The notes under the pieces are model-generated. The model was not told the DNA's origin. It ran no database searches and saw nothing but the letters and a program-made list of their open reading frames with translations. 64,000 nt of DNA. It comes from Terfezia claveryi. Taxonomy: Eukaryota; Ascomycota; Pezizomycetes; Pezizales; Pezizaceae. The translations under genes were made by a program, and so were the position numbers. Of the stretch, positions 12,340 to 22,715 are shown one piece after another. Position 1 is the stretch's first letter. The number at the start of each line of letters is the position of its first letter. Location: contig WHUX01000050.1 in NCBI GenBank assembly GCA_015179025.1, positions 124,001-188,000 of the forward strand. The letters are read 5' to 3'.

Positions 12340-12835
12340 AGCTGGCAATATCAGCCACTATAAGGCAAGGCTAGTGGCATAAGGCTTCTCTCAACAACCT
12401 GGCATCGATCTCGATGAGGTTTTCGCCACAGTGGTCAGATATGACACTCCGCTTGCTTATCGCTGTATTCATATACTCAAACTGGCCCAAGCTAGATCAG
12501 CTGGATATTAAAGGATGGCTATCTCAACGAAGAAGTTATATATGCGTCTACCTCCAGGTCATGATAAACCTGATGAATGCGCTCGGCTGAAAAGATCAAT
12601 ATATGGACTTAAGCAAAGTCCGAGGCAACTGTACGAAAGATTGACAGGCTTTCTTATACCACTCGGCTACAAAGCGATAATTTTGACCCCTGCCTGCGTC
12701 TTAATTCATCTCAGTCACAATATCATCATGGCCATATATGTTGATGATATCACTATATTTGGTGCCAGTCCACTTAGACAAGGAACTAAAAGCATCACTT
12801 GAGAGGGAATTCGACCTTAGTGATATGGGTTCTCT
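12340..12835 (+). pseudogene. Copia reverse transcriptase fragment
   Basis: The readable pieces are GFSQQPGIDLDEVFA (after a stop), then MRLPPGHDKPDECARLK, RSIYGLKQSPRQLYE and AIYVDDITIFG. The YVDD active-site box is intact and RSIYGLKQSPR is a hallmark of copia reverse transcriptase. At least two frame changes and several stops interrupt the domain. No RNase H was recognised downstream. Confidence 0.85.
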
Positions 12836-12960
12836 AAATTGGTTATTTGGTATTCAAATAGAATGGAGCAGAATTCGGTTTCCCTATATGCTTTATTACA
12901 AGAAGCATACCCTATAGACCAAATTTGGGATGGACACATGCAACCCGGACCTAGGCGTCC

Positions 12961-13355
12961 AAGGCAACAAACACATGAATCAAGCACAATGCAACAATCG
13001 AATTCAGTACTCTTTTACCTATACGTTTTTTTTTTTTTTTTCCATTTTCGTATGTATTTTATAGGTTTTTAATGAGGCTGACTCGATTACCTACATCGAA
13101 GAAAAGAGGAGGGGTCTTGAGAATGTGCTGAGGAGGGTTGTTAGAATGTCGCACATGTCATTCCGCCCATAGTATGTTCCATGCAATCAAAGTTTACCCC
13201 GCGATATTCAACCCCACCAAGTACTGTACATACTCCTACATACATACTGTACATACATACATACATACATACATACCTTCCTTCCTATTTGCTCTAGAGA
13301 ACCCCCAGATACAGGGATTCCTGTAAAATACGGCTCAGTGCACAAACGAGACATC
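12961..13355. other. Short intergenic segment with T run and (TACA)n repeat
   Basis: A T run of about 17 bases sits near 13026-13042 and a (TACA)n tetranucleotide microsatellite at about 13250-13276. The final bases are the 5' flank of the isopropylmalate dehydrogenase gene. No gene is visible. Confidence 0.6.
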
Positions 13356-14786
13356 ATGGCTGTTCAAGAGTTCAATGTTGTAGGTAGGTTTTTACTCTGT
13401 GATGAAGGGAGCGAGGGGGGGGAGGTTGATGAGATGAAGCTTTGGGGCTCCCTCACAGAATGAGGGGTCTCTCCCCCGTTGTGTGCACAGCAAAGTGGGT
13501 AACGCAATTTGCTGACCTTGTGAAATCATAATATAAGTATTCCAGGGTGACCACTGCGGTCCTGAGGTACGAAATATCCTACAATAATCACCATTCTTCT
13601 CGAGGGTTTTAATCATCAACAAAATCTTAGGTCATTGCCGAAGCTGTCAAGATCCTCAAAGTCCTCGAGAAGAAGCGAGATTTGAAATTCAACCTCGACT
13701 ACCAATTACTCGGTGGTGTTAGTCCCCCCGCTTTCCCCCCAATTCAGCTTCATATCTAACTTCTCCCCCAGTGCTCCATCAACGCCCACGGCACCGCCCT
13801 CACCCTCGAAGCCCTCGCAAAGGCCAAATCTGCCGACGCCGTCCTCCTCGGGGCTGTCGGCGGTCCCGAATGGGGTACCGGCCCCGTGCGCCCAGAGCAA
13901 GGGCTCCTGCTCCTCCGCAAGGAAATGTCCGCCTTCGGAAACCTTCGCCCATGCAATTTCGCTTCAGAGTCCCTCGTGCAGTACTCCCCTCTCAAAGAAT
14001 CCGTCTGCAGAGGCGTCGATTTCTGCATTGTCCGAGAACTGACTGGGGGGATCTACTTTGGTGAACGTAAAGAAGCTACGGCAGAGTCGCCGGATGATGC
14101 GTGGGATATGGAGCCGTACAGCAGAGCGGAGATTCAGCGGATTACTAGGCTCGCGGGAACGTTGGCCATGCAAAGTACCCCACCGTTGCCGCTGTGGAGT
14201 TTGGATAAGGCGAATGTGTTGGCAACGAGTAGGTTGTGGAGGAAGACGGTGCAGGAGACGGTGGATAAGGAGTTCCCACTCTTGAAGGTCCAGCATCAGT
14301 TGATTGATAGTGCGGCGATGTTGATGGTCAAGAACCCCAGGGCACTGAATGGGGTGGTGGTCACGAGCAACTTGTTTGGAGACATCATTAGTGACGAAGC
14401 GAGTGTGATCCCGGGGAGCTTGGGGTTGTTGCCTAGTGCTTCCCTGTCGGGGATTCCTGACGGGAAGACTAAGGTCAATGGTATCTACGAGCCAATCCAT
14501 GGTAGGTTCTATCGAGGGCGCAGAGGATGGGTATATAACTCATGTATATTGTCTAGGTTCTGCCCCAGATATTGCAGGACGAGGCATCGTCAACCCCGTT
14601 GCGGCTATTCTCTCGGTTGCGATGATGCTGAGGTACTCCTTCAACCTTGAGGCCGAAGCAAAGATCGTCGAGGACGCCGTCAGAAGGACCCTTGACAGTG
14701 GCGTGAGGACAGGAGATCTCCAGGGCACTGCCAATACCAAGGAGGTTGGTGACGAGGTTGCAAGGGTCTTTGAGACTCTGTTGTAG
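13356..14786 (+). CDS. LEU2: 3-isopropylmalate dehydrogenase (leucine biosynthesis)
   Basis: Catalyses NAD-dependent oxidative decarboxylation of 3-isopropylmalate in leucine synthesis. Exons: 13356-13379, 13546-13566, 13631-13717, 13772-14501 and 14557-14786. Exon 2 is a 21-nt microexon encoding GDHCGPE. Recognisable blocks are [44 protein letters not shown], the catalytic-Tyr region [77 protein letters not shown] and a C-terminal [16 protein letters not shown]. Exon 1/exon 2 joining is the weak point: the phase-consistent donor gives NV-GDHCGPE, one or two residues shorter than the family's usual pre-GDH strand, so another tiny exon or a different donor is possible. All other joins keep phase, and the active-site Asp residues are present. 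Confidence 0.93.
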
Positions 14787-15099
14787 ATTTGATGTTTTGA
14801 AACATCAGGGCATTTTGGGAGGAATACCGTTGTTTTTGTGTAGCTCTACCATGGTTGTTGGATGGGGAGTATGGGAATACGAAATATGAGATGGAATGAA
14901 TAAATAATTACGTTTCAGAGTTGTATCTGTCAAATTTCTTAAGTAGAAGGGGCCTGGAAAATGAAATAAAATATATTATAGTTGCGAACCATCTATGAAC
15001 AGAGATGTAGGAATCATTGCCATGATTCAAATTCAGTATTGTACAAATTCCGCCTCACCACTTTCATCCTTCCCTCCCCCAACCAATTACTCTCCAACT
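14787..15099. other. Intergenic region between convergent genes
   Basis: Shared 3' flank of the isopropylmalate dehydrogenase (+) and MRPL16 (-) genes, AT-rich around 14890-14990. No other feature was seen. Confidence 0.5.
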
Positions 15100-15890
15100 C
15101 TATATCTGTACCTCCGCCTCCACAGTAGCCGGCACAGGAAGATACTTCTTCAAGGCGAACGGCGCCTTCTGCGTCCTCAACTTCTCCACCACATCTGGCG
15201 TAAGCTTCGTCAAGCCCATCATCGGGACATCACCCTTCTTGACGAACTCATAGGTCCCAGGCATCTTATTCCCCGCCAGGCGGAATGCCTGCCTCGCGAC
15301 CTTTTCGTGGATCTCACCTTTAAGCTCAAAGATTATACGCGAGACGGGGACTCTGCAAGCCCAGAAGTCCATGGATCCTTTTCCCGTACCCATACGGGAC
15401 TATTGTATAAACGTACGTACGTATATATATATCAGCCCAGGCGGTTCATTCCAAATATATATATATATATTATTGTGGTTTGGGGGGTTGGGAAGGCCGG
15501 GGTTTACCTCGTTTCCTTTAGTATACACGGGGATATTTGCAGAAACTCGCATAAACAACCGAAACTTCATACCTCTCAACACCTTCTTGATTGTGTCTTC
15601 TCCGTTCTTGAGGTGTAGCGCACTGAGCCGCCGGTGGTGGTCTTTGAGGCGCAGGCCGTAGTCGCCCCAGACGACGGTCGTGCCCCGCGTGCTCCCGCCC
15701 GTGTGCACGCGCGGCCGGCCTTTTTTTGATTTTCCTCCTTTTTCGCTGCCTTTTTTGGGCACTAAGAAAGGGGGGGGGGAGGCCGGTTAGTCTAGTTGCG
15801 AAGTGAGACTGTGAGGCGGAGGGGGGGCCTTACGCAGCCAGCTGGATGGGGCGGGGGTGGATGAGAAGGCGCGGACGGAGGTAAATGGTG
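15100..15890 (-). CDS. MRPL16: Mitochondrial large-subunit ribosomal protein L16 (5' exon unresolved)
   Basis: Supported exons on the minus strand are 15890-15834, 15761-15508 and 15399-15100, phases consistent. The first of these encodes PFTSVRAFSSTPAPSSW, a typical mitochondrial presequence cleavage region. The next gives HTGGSTRGTTVVWGDYGLRL, KDHHRRLSALHLKNGEDTIK and RLFMRVSANIPVYTKGNE, and the last MGTGKGSMDFWACRVPVSR with IIFELKGEIHEKVARQAFRLA. These are the uL16 rRNA-binding and A-site-facing motifs (the R-x-MGxGKG loop). Exon 15890 begins after a good CTAAC..TTGCAG acceptor, so at least one more upstream exon with the start codon lies in the CT-rich region to about 16.3 kb. The nearest ATG there, MQPFSLSSLLPRLPRP at about 16050, looks like a presequence, but its only GT donor is in the wrong phase. 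Head to head with mitochondrial PheRS. Confidence 0.9.
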
Positions 15891-16291
15891 CTGCAAGAGT
15901 GGTTAGCTATGGGTGATTGATTGGGGGGAGGTGGGGGTGGGATGCACGGAGGAGGGTGGTTGTCTGTGGGGCGAAGGCGGGGAGGCGGGGGCGGCGAGGG
16001 GGGCCGGGGGAGCCGGGGGAGGAGGCTGCTGAGGGAGAAGGGCTGCATCTGCGGGGCGGAGGGGGGGGAGGAAGGGGGGGGAGGAAGGGGGAGGAAGCGG
16101 GAGGGGAGGGGGAAGTTCGCGATGGGTTGGAGATCGCGATGGGTTGGAGTTCGTGAGGGGTTGGAGCTGCTCTGTCGCCCGGCTCTCTCTCGCCCTTCGC
16201 GAGGTTGGCCGACGCCAAGATTTGCAAGACGTCGGGCCGGCTGCGAACAGCTCGCTCTCTGCGGTTTTTGCTGTCGGTCAAACACAACGAC
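15891..16291. promoter_or_regulatory. Shared 5' region of MRPL16 and MSF1
   Basis: Both genes of mitochondrial translation start from this interval in opposite directions. It is extremely G-rich on the plus strand (CT-rich on the minus strand) between about 15920 and 16110. The missing MRPL16 first exon should lie here. Bidirectional promoter use is inference from geometry; no specific factor site was identified. Confidence 0.5.
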
Positions 16292-17949
16292 ATGCCAACA
16301 ACACTGATGCGCCGGATATCAGTCTCGCGATACCCCATCCCCTCCCCCCCGAGCGTATCCGGGCTCCCACTCCGCCTCCCCCTCCGGCCACTGCAATCGA
16401 CCCCCCGGAGATTCAACAGCTCATCCGCAAGTCCGTCCGTCACACATCCCTTCCCCCACCGTCTCCCCCAACTGACCTCCTCCACCCCCTCCCTACAGCC
16501 CCGCCCACCATCTCCCTCCTCGGCCACTCCTACCCTACCGACGGCTGGACCAACATCACCCCCAGCATCACGACGCACCTCTCCCAAAACCTCCACCTCC
16601 AGCCCTCCCACCCCATCTCCATCACCCGGTCCTTGATTGAATCGCGCTTCCCCTCACCCACATACACCCATCACAACCACCTCTCCCCCATCGTCACCAC
16701 CGCGCAGAACTTTGACTCTCTCGGCTTCCCCTCCGACCACCCCGGGCGCGCCAGATCCGACACGTACTACATCAACTCAGGGCATGTCCTGCGCACACAT
16801 ACCTCGGCGCACCAACTCGACCTATTCAAGGCGAACCGTGCCCCGGGGTTTTTGGTGTCCGCGGACGTTTACCGCCGGGATGCGATTGACCGGAGCCATT
16901 ACCCCGTATTCCACCAGATGGAGGGCGCACGAGGGTGGGATTTAGCCAAGACGTCTATTGCGGAGATTAACGACGAGACAGAGTACCTCGCATCGCTAAC
17001 TGCCTCTCTACAAGTTGAGGATCCCCACCCTCCCTTCCACGAGCAAACGAACCCGCTTCAACCCCAACACTCCTCCGAGGCCGCAGCAGCGGTGGCCGCG
17101 CATCTGAAACGCTCTCTCGAGTCCGTCGTGCTCGCGCTCTTTACCTCCGCGCCAAACCCCGACACAGATGCGGATGCAGATGCAGATTCCCCATCCTCCT
17201 CCACCTCCTCCTCCTCATCCACTCCCGCCCCACCGCTCAAAGTCCGCTGGGTAGAGGCCTACTTCCCCTTCACCTCCCCCAGCTGGGAACTGGAAGTCTT
17301 CTGGCGCGGGTCATGGCTCGAGCTCCTCGGGTGCGGAATAGTCCAGCACCCAATCCTCACCGCCGCCAACCTCCCCTCCTCGCACATCAGCTGGGCATTC
17401 GGCGTAGGCCTTGAGAGAATCGCAATGGTGCTATTTGGCATTCCGGATATTAGGCTATTCTGGTCCACGGACGACAGGTTTACAGCTCAATTTGTCCAGG
17501 GCGAAGTCACTAGCTTTAGCGAGTTTTCAAAGTTCCCCGGGACCTTGAGAGATATTGCGTTTTGGCTTCCAGCGGGGGAGCTCGTCGGGGACACAGGCGG
17601 AGCGAAAGCCGCCGGGGGTGGAGGGCCAGCAGTCCATGAGAACGACATTATGGAAATTGTAAGGTCTGTCGTGGGAGACTTGGTAGAAGATGTAGTCCTG
17701 GTATGTTATTGTGGAAACTTGGCTTTATTTTATTTTTATTTTTTTATTTTGACGCAATGAGCTGACTGCGGTATTTATTAAAATTTATAGAAAGACGAAT
17801 TCACGCACCCAAAAACAAAGAGAGCATCGCGCTGCTATAGGGTGCATTACCGGTCGCTGGAACGCACGCTGACGACGGAGGAGGTTAATGCGAAGCATGC
17901 GGAGCTGGAAAAGGCCTTGAAGGAGGCTTTGGGCGTGGAGATTCGGTGA
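16292..17949 (+). CDS. MSF1: Mitochondrial phenylalanyl-tRNA synthetase
   Basis: Charges mitochondrial tRNA-Phe. Exons 16292-16430, 16499-17700 and 17791-17949; introns 16431-16498 (GTCCGT..CTACAG) and 17701-17790 (GTATGT..TATAG). The first exon reads MPTTLMRRISVSRYPIPS with RLPLRPLQSTPRRFNSSS, an Arg/Ser-rich targeting peptide. Starting here, or at the in-frame ATG 16307, avoids an alternative frame open from 16144 that has no ATG. Core motifs: SHYPVFHQMEGARGWDLA (motif 2 region), VRWVEAYFPFTSPSWELEVF, then LGCGIVQHPIL and SWAFGVGLERIAMVLFGIPD (motif 3). Exon 3 supplies the C-terminal anticodon-binding FDX-ACB part: DEFTHPKTKRASRCYRVHYR. A Ser/Asp-rich insert (TDADADADSPSSS) sits in the catalytic domain. 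About 500 residues, normal for the single-chain mitochondrial enzyme. Confidence 0.93.
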
Positions 17950-18212
17950 GCGGAGGAGAGTGGAGGAGGACGAGATGTATATAGTATAGAAAATTGGTGG
18001 TGGTGGACGTTTTATTCTACATCTTCTCCCAAAAATCTTTTTAAAAATAAGGGGTGGGTTACGGTTGGGGGGAGGGGGAGGGTAGTGAATTAGGAAGCAG
18101 ATGTAGTGTATTTTATTTATATTATATATACCATACGTAAGACAAGCAGCTGTGTATAGATATATCAGAGCTGAGTCTTTCCATCTCCAACCCTTCCCCT
18201 CGCCCCGCCCCC
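17950..18212. other. Convergent 3' flank of MSF1 and the CDK11 gene
   Basis: AT-rich around 18100-18140. No coding potential is supported. Confidence 0.4.
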
Positions 18213-19710
18213 TCATCTTCCCAACTTCAACATAAACCCCCCACCGACCTCCTCCTCCTGCGCGCCCACCAGAAACTGTCCCTCCTCCCCCCAGCCTCCC
18301 TCGCCCTCCTCCCCGCCCCTCGGCGCCTCCGGCGTATCCCTCCTCCTCCTCTTCTCTCCCCCCGCCTTACTCGGAAACGTCGGAAACATCTCCTCCCTCT
18401 TGGGTCTCGGCTCCTCCCTAAAATACTCATGCTTCAGAACCTCCTCCGCCGTAATCCTCCTAGCAGGGTCCAAACAAAGCAAGCGACTGAGTAAATCAAA
18501 CCCCTGGTTCGTCAGCATCGGAAATTTAGTTCTCAACTGGCTCCCAGTCGTGGCAGGGGTACGGGGGAATGTCAGTGATTTTGCGTGGGGGAGTCGGCGG
18601 TATCCAGGCCAGGAGGCCTCAGTAGGGACGCCGAGGAGCGTGAATATCTTTGAGATCTGGTCGACCTCGGTGGTGCCCTTGAAGAGGGGCTCTTTGGTCA
18701 GGAGCTCGGCGAAGATACATCCAATACTCCACATGTCCACCTCCGGCCCGTATTCCTTCGCGCCGAGGAGGAGCTCGGGGGGACGGTACCACAGGGTGAC
18801 GACAAGGCGGGTTAGGTGTTTTTGGGGTGGGTCGGAGATGAGCCGCGCGAGGCCAAAGTCGGCGACCTTGATTTGCCCGCGGTTGTTCATGAGCAGGTTG
18901 GACGTCTTGAGGTCTCGGTGTAGAATCCAGTTTGTGTGCATGAAGTGCGTGGCGGAGACTAGTTGGAGCAAGAGGGTCTTTGTTTCAGATGGGAGGAACG
19001 GCTCGTGCATGCTGCTGAAAAGGGTCTTGAGGTCGTGCTCAATGAAGTCCATGACTAGGTAGACTCTTCGGCGCCTCACCCCTCAAGGGGGGATGTGGTG
19101 AGTCATAAGCCTTTTATCCTCGAGCGGGTAGATAGGTGGGGAACAGAGGGAGGGAGAGTTGAACTCACTGATCCAATCTATCTCCCATGACCACCTCCCG
19201 TAGATTAATAATATTCGGATGCTTACATATCATCAGCGTCTGAATCTCCCTCAGACTCGTAATCGGGAACCCGTCCTTCTCCCGCTCAAGCTTGAGCTTC
19301 TTCAGCGCGACAATCTCCCCCGTGGAGGTGTCCCTTGCGCGGGAAACAATCCCGTAAGACCCCTCCTCGATGTGGTTCAGCAGCTCGTAGTTGTCGACGT
19401 GTCTGCAGGGAGCAATGTCGGGGGCTTCGAAACGGAGGAGCTTCAGTGGGCCGGGGGGAGGGGGAGGGGTGGAGGATGGGATGGATGAAGCATCCTCGTC
19501 GAGTTTTCTTCGCTTTGGATGGTGTGGGCTGGAGGTGGTGGGCTCTGACGTTGAAGCTGTGGAAGTGGCAAGGGCGGCGGCTGCTTCGGCTTTCCGCCGG
19601 TCCTTTTGAGCTTTGAGGTGCTTTTTTGATTCTTTTTCTGCTTTGAGGCGCGCGAGGTCGGCGGGGTCGTCTTCGGCGGTTTCCCAGCGGGATTTTGGCT
19701 TTGTGGCCAT
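18213..19710 (-). CDS. CDK11: PITSLRE-type cyclin-dependent kinase (CDK11 homologue)
   Basis: Ser/Thr kinase of the CDK11/PITSLRE group, whose metazoan and yeast members act in transcription and splicing with cyclin L. Exons 19710-19169 and 19065-18213 on the minus strand join in phase 2 and give 464 residues. The defining C-helix motif is DGFPITSLREIQTL. Other kinase landmarks are the Gly loop IEEGSYGIVSRA, VALKKLKLE (VAIK Lys), HRDLKTSNLL catalytic loop, DFGLARL, LVVTLWYRPPELLLG activation segment and DMWSIGCIFAELL. The activation segment reads RLVVTLWYR where the family usually has TxxVVTLWYR, so the T-loop is conserved. The N-terminal 100 residues are Lys/Ala-rich and charged; the C-terminus is Gly/Glu-rich. 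The acceptor is an AAG, which is less common than YAG, but only this join preserves LDQVYLVMDF. Confidence 0.93.
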
Positions 19711-20420
19711 TGGGTGTTGTGTGCTTTGACTTGTGATCTGTGAGCTGTGTGTTTGGTTTGCTTAAGAGCTGCTGGAAGCTGAGGGATGCGGAACTGCGGT
19801 TGCAGAGTAATGTGATATCGTGATATGATTGAGGTTACGAGAGAGAAGGCGAGAGTTATAAGCTCTGCATTAGTCATCGGTGTGGTTGGTATTGGTAACC
19901 TTCCTTTTCGGGAGTTCTGTTTTCCTTTTCTGGCCTAGTCAAGTTTTTCTGGAGGAAATATAGGAAATAGAAGAAAAATATCAAATTAAAAATAAAAAAA
20001 AAATACTTCCGCGAGATACAGGAGGACTTCCTGACATAGATCCGCCCAAAACGTCAAATAGAGGGAAAGAGCATATGGAGATGTATAATCTTTACATATA
20101 CTTAAGGCACAAGTATCTTGATGAACCAGGGCCACAGTAGCCTGTCACAAAGATCTGCGATTTCTACAAACCGCTCTTGTGGAATCAATAGAAACTTAGC
20201 TTTGAATACCCCTAATATTCACTGGTATCGTATACGCATCGTTGGATTTCTGCAACAAACGACGGGGAAGAGAATAAAACCGCAATGCCACCCAAAAACG
20301 CCAGTCCTCCCATCCCAAACGCAAAAAAATTCAACGGAAAGAGAAAAGACAATAACACCACAAGCGCACGCACCCAATCCTAGAAGTATATTTTAATCTC
20401 GGGTTTGCAAGTCCCCACAC
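19711..20420. other. Intergenic region upstream of CDK11
   Basis: 5' flank of the CDK11 gene and 3' flank of APC10. An A-rich tract lies near 19975-20005. Short ORFs are not convincing. Confidence 0.45.
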
Positions 20421-21363
20421 TCACCTCCACCCCAACTCGGCCAGCATCCCCGAACTCGTATACGGCACCTCCTCCACCTCTACGGGTGGGCTCGCCGCCG
20501 CGAAAACCTGCAGCCCCCTCACATGCGTGTCCTTCCCATTCTGATGATTTCCTAGAATAACCACCTGGACCAACCAGCTCCTCAAGCACCCCCCCTCGCC
20601 ATTCTCCCCCCTTCCCTCCTCCCCATCATCCCTGACCCCCCCCGCACCCAGATCCACCTCCACCCACCCCAGCGGCTCTTCCAACACCATCACACAAACC
20701 TCCTGTAGGTCGTGGTATCCAGTGCCAGACATAACGGCGAGTTTTGTCGGTGTGTAGGACTCGTCAGATTTGTAGTCGAGATAGATGCGGATGAGCTTTA
20801 TAAGCACACGTTTTGCAAAGTGGATGTTGATGGTATGGGGTTGGGGGCCGTCGGACTGCCAGAATAGGCTAGTGTCGTCGCTACGCAGCTCCGGGACCCC
20901 GCAGCCGGGTTTAGCGGTGGAGACGGTCCAGGAGGCGAGGTTGCCGATTTCTTTGAGGTGCGTGAGGGAATGGTGGGGGGTAGTGTTGGTGGTAGTGGTG
21001 GATGTTGTGAGGAGGGAATCGTCTAAGAAGTTTTTTGGGATGATGTTAGGATGTCTGTAGGACGTGGGATGGTTTGTGGAGGGAGGAGGGGGTCGGAAGC
21101 GTACCGATACCTTCATGGTCGGTCTCGAAGTCCTCGTCATTGAAGTTTTCGGGGGAGTGGTGGTGGTGGTGGTGGTGGTGGTGGTCGTGGTTCTGGTGGA
21201 GATTGTGGTGGTGGAGAGAGAGGTCCTCGTCCCCGGGCGCTTGAGAGCCCCCGAGGGAATCGTGGGAGGCGTTGGACATGGCGTCGTAGAGGGATTGCTC
21301 GTCGGGGACGATGGGGGTGTGGGGGTGGGGTGGTCGTCGCAGGGAGGGGCGGGAGCGGGGCAT
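20421..21363 (-). CDS. APC10: Anaphase-promoting complex subunit 10 (DOC1)
   Basis: Processivity and substrate-recognition subunit of the APC/C ubiquitin ligase. Exons 21363-21105 and 21022-20421 join in phase 1 (intron GTACGC..TTCTTAG, branch CCTAAC) for 286 residues. The DOC domain is clear: LKEIGNLASWTVSTAKPGCG, VPELRSDDTSLFWQSDGPQP, HTINIHFAKRVLIKLIRIYL, DYKSDESYTPTKLAVMSGT and DLQEVCVMVLEEPLGWVEVD. The ending PYTSSGMLAELGWR resembles the C-terminal tail used by APC10 to dock, where family members end in Ile-Arg. The N-terminal extension contains a run of nine His encoded by a GTG/GGT repeat. A GTGAGT overlaps the stop codon, so a further small 3' exon cannot be fully excluded. Confidence 0.93.
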
Positions 21364-21564
21364 TGTATTTGTATGAGCCTGGTGCGTATGAAAGTGGCTC
21401 GGGCGACGCCGGGTACTAAGGTTTACGGTCTCATTTGCCACGATGGAGCACGGTGGCGCGTGTGGAAGCCACAGGAAACGTTTGACACTCTTGGCGAAAG
21501 AGCCGCATCTCATTAAACTCACAACTAACCTCCACCTCACATCAACCCCCCCATCACAGCAGCC
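21364..21564. promoter_or_regulatory. 201-bp divergent intergenic region, APC10 / IMP3
   Basis: The start codons of APC10 (minus) and IMP3 (plus) are 201 bp apart, so both promoters must share this space or overlap the neighbouring coding sequence. No specific elements were recognised. Confidence 0.55.
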
Positions 21565-22259
21565 ATGGTCCGCAAGCTCAAGCACCATGAGCAAAAGTAC
21601 ATCCCTCCCATCCTCCCCCCTGCAATTCTAGCTACCCACTAACCTTTCCACCTCCCCACACAGACTCCTCAAAAAAGTCGACTTCCTCCGCTCCAACTCA
21701 AACTCCCACCGCGCCTCCCAGATCACGCGCCTCTACCACCTCCCCACCCCCGAGACCTACCACGCCTACTCCCGGCTCGTCCAGTCTCTCAAAAAACTCG
21801 CGCACCGCCTCGCCCTCCTCTCCCCCGAGGATCCCTTCCGCCTCACCCACGAAAAGCTCCTCCTAGAAAAACTCTACACCATGGGCATCCTGCACCAGAA
21901 ATCGAAAATGTCCGAGGTGGAGAATAAAGTCACTGTATCGGCGTTCTGTAGACGGAGGCTGGGGGTCGTGATGACAAGGCTGAGGATGGCGGAGAATGTC
22001 AAGGCCGCGGTGAGCTTGGTGGAGCAGGGGCATGTTAGGGTGGGGCCGGAGGTAGTTACGGATCCAGCTTATTTGGTGACGAGGTGAGTGGGATCTATGA
22101 GAATTTTTATTTTTTTATTTTTTCTTGAGGGGGCTAGGGCTAATATGTTTGTGTGTTGGCAGGAACATGGAGGACTTTGTGACGTGGGTTGATTCGTCGA
22201 AGATTAAGAGGACGGTGTTGAAGTATAGGGATGAAGTGGATGATTACGACTTGCTATAG
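21565..22259 (+). CDS. IMP3: U3 snoRNP protein IMP3 (S4-domain)
   Basis: Component of the SSU processome that helps U3 pair with pre-rRNA. Exons 21565-21596 (32 nt), 21664-22083 and 22163-22259 keep phase and give 182 residues, the usual IMP3 size. The start [19 protein letters not shown] is diagnostic of the family. Also visible are REs such as [30 protein letters not shown] and the S4 RNA-binding core [40 protein letters not shown] and [16 protein letters not shown], followed by [19 protein letters not shown], matching the conserved C-terminus. Introns: 21597-21663 and 22084-22162. Confidence 0.95.
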
Positions 22260-22715
22260 AGCATGGACACCAGTGTTGTTATATTCATAGGCGTTTTATT
22301 GGGCTTCATTATTTGGAAAAGCAACTTCTTTTGTTTATAAATATTCTTATAAACGATTATCTCTGGCGGGTTGCCTGATATACCAGTGTTGTATATCAAC
22401 TTACGTACAGTAGGTGCCAGAGTACCGTATCACAGCCGCATAATACGCCACGCTCCGGACCGAGGTGCCTTCCCACGAGATACCCCGAATGCTTTCTCCA
22501 TAGATCTACGGTACGCGGAAACTTGCCCGAGACTACCCATTCCTTGGCACTTTTTTTTCCAGCCGGCTTAGTTAAAGCTCTCCTTTCCCCCCACCCCTCC
22601 CCGCGCCGTATGGAGAATCGCAGCTCGGTCAATCGAAAGAGATTCCTCTCATTCCTTAGGTCTCCAGCCTCCCCCGACAGTCAGCCCGCCCAAGCCCCTC
22701 ATCGATATACCCGAA
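22260..22715. other. Intergenic region before ETF-alpha
   Basis: No gene is supported. The interval includes the 3' end of IMP3 and the 5' flank of the ETF-alpha gene, with a pyrimidine-rich stretch near 22580-22610. Confidence 0.45.

Larger units (their letters stand above)
11191..12960 (+). mobile_element. Degenerate Ty1/copia LTR retrotransposon remnant
   Basis: Fragments of integrase and then reverse transcriptase lie on the plus strand in copia order, broken by stops and frameshifts. At the 5' edge (about 11197-11224) is a purine tract AAAGGAGGG followed by TTGTGCCAACCAGACTA, which matches the start of an LTR-like sequence seen again near 50.8 kb, so LTR debris probably abuts the internal fragments. 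No intact gag or protease and no paired LTRs were seen. The 3' edge near 12.96 kb is approximate. Confidence 0.85.

Noticed and set aside
15907..16611. 234-aa minus-strand ORF overlapping the MSF1 start
   Set aside because: Mostly antisense to MSF1 and made of Pro/Arg/Gly low complexity. Its last part shares the phase needed for MRPL16 exon 1, but the N-terminus is not convincing.
16144..17760. A single 538-aa ORF starting at 16144 as the mitochondrial PheRS
   Set aside because: It has no ATG before the catalytic domain and lacks a targeting peptide. Using the intron 16431-16498 gives an ATG and a proper presequence, and the C-terminal part after 17700 is intron.
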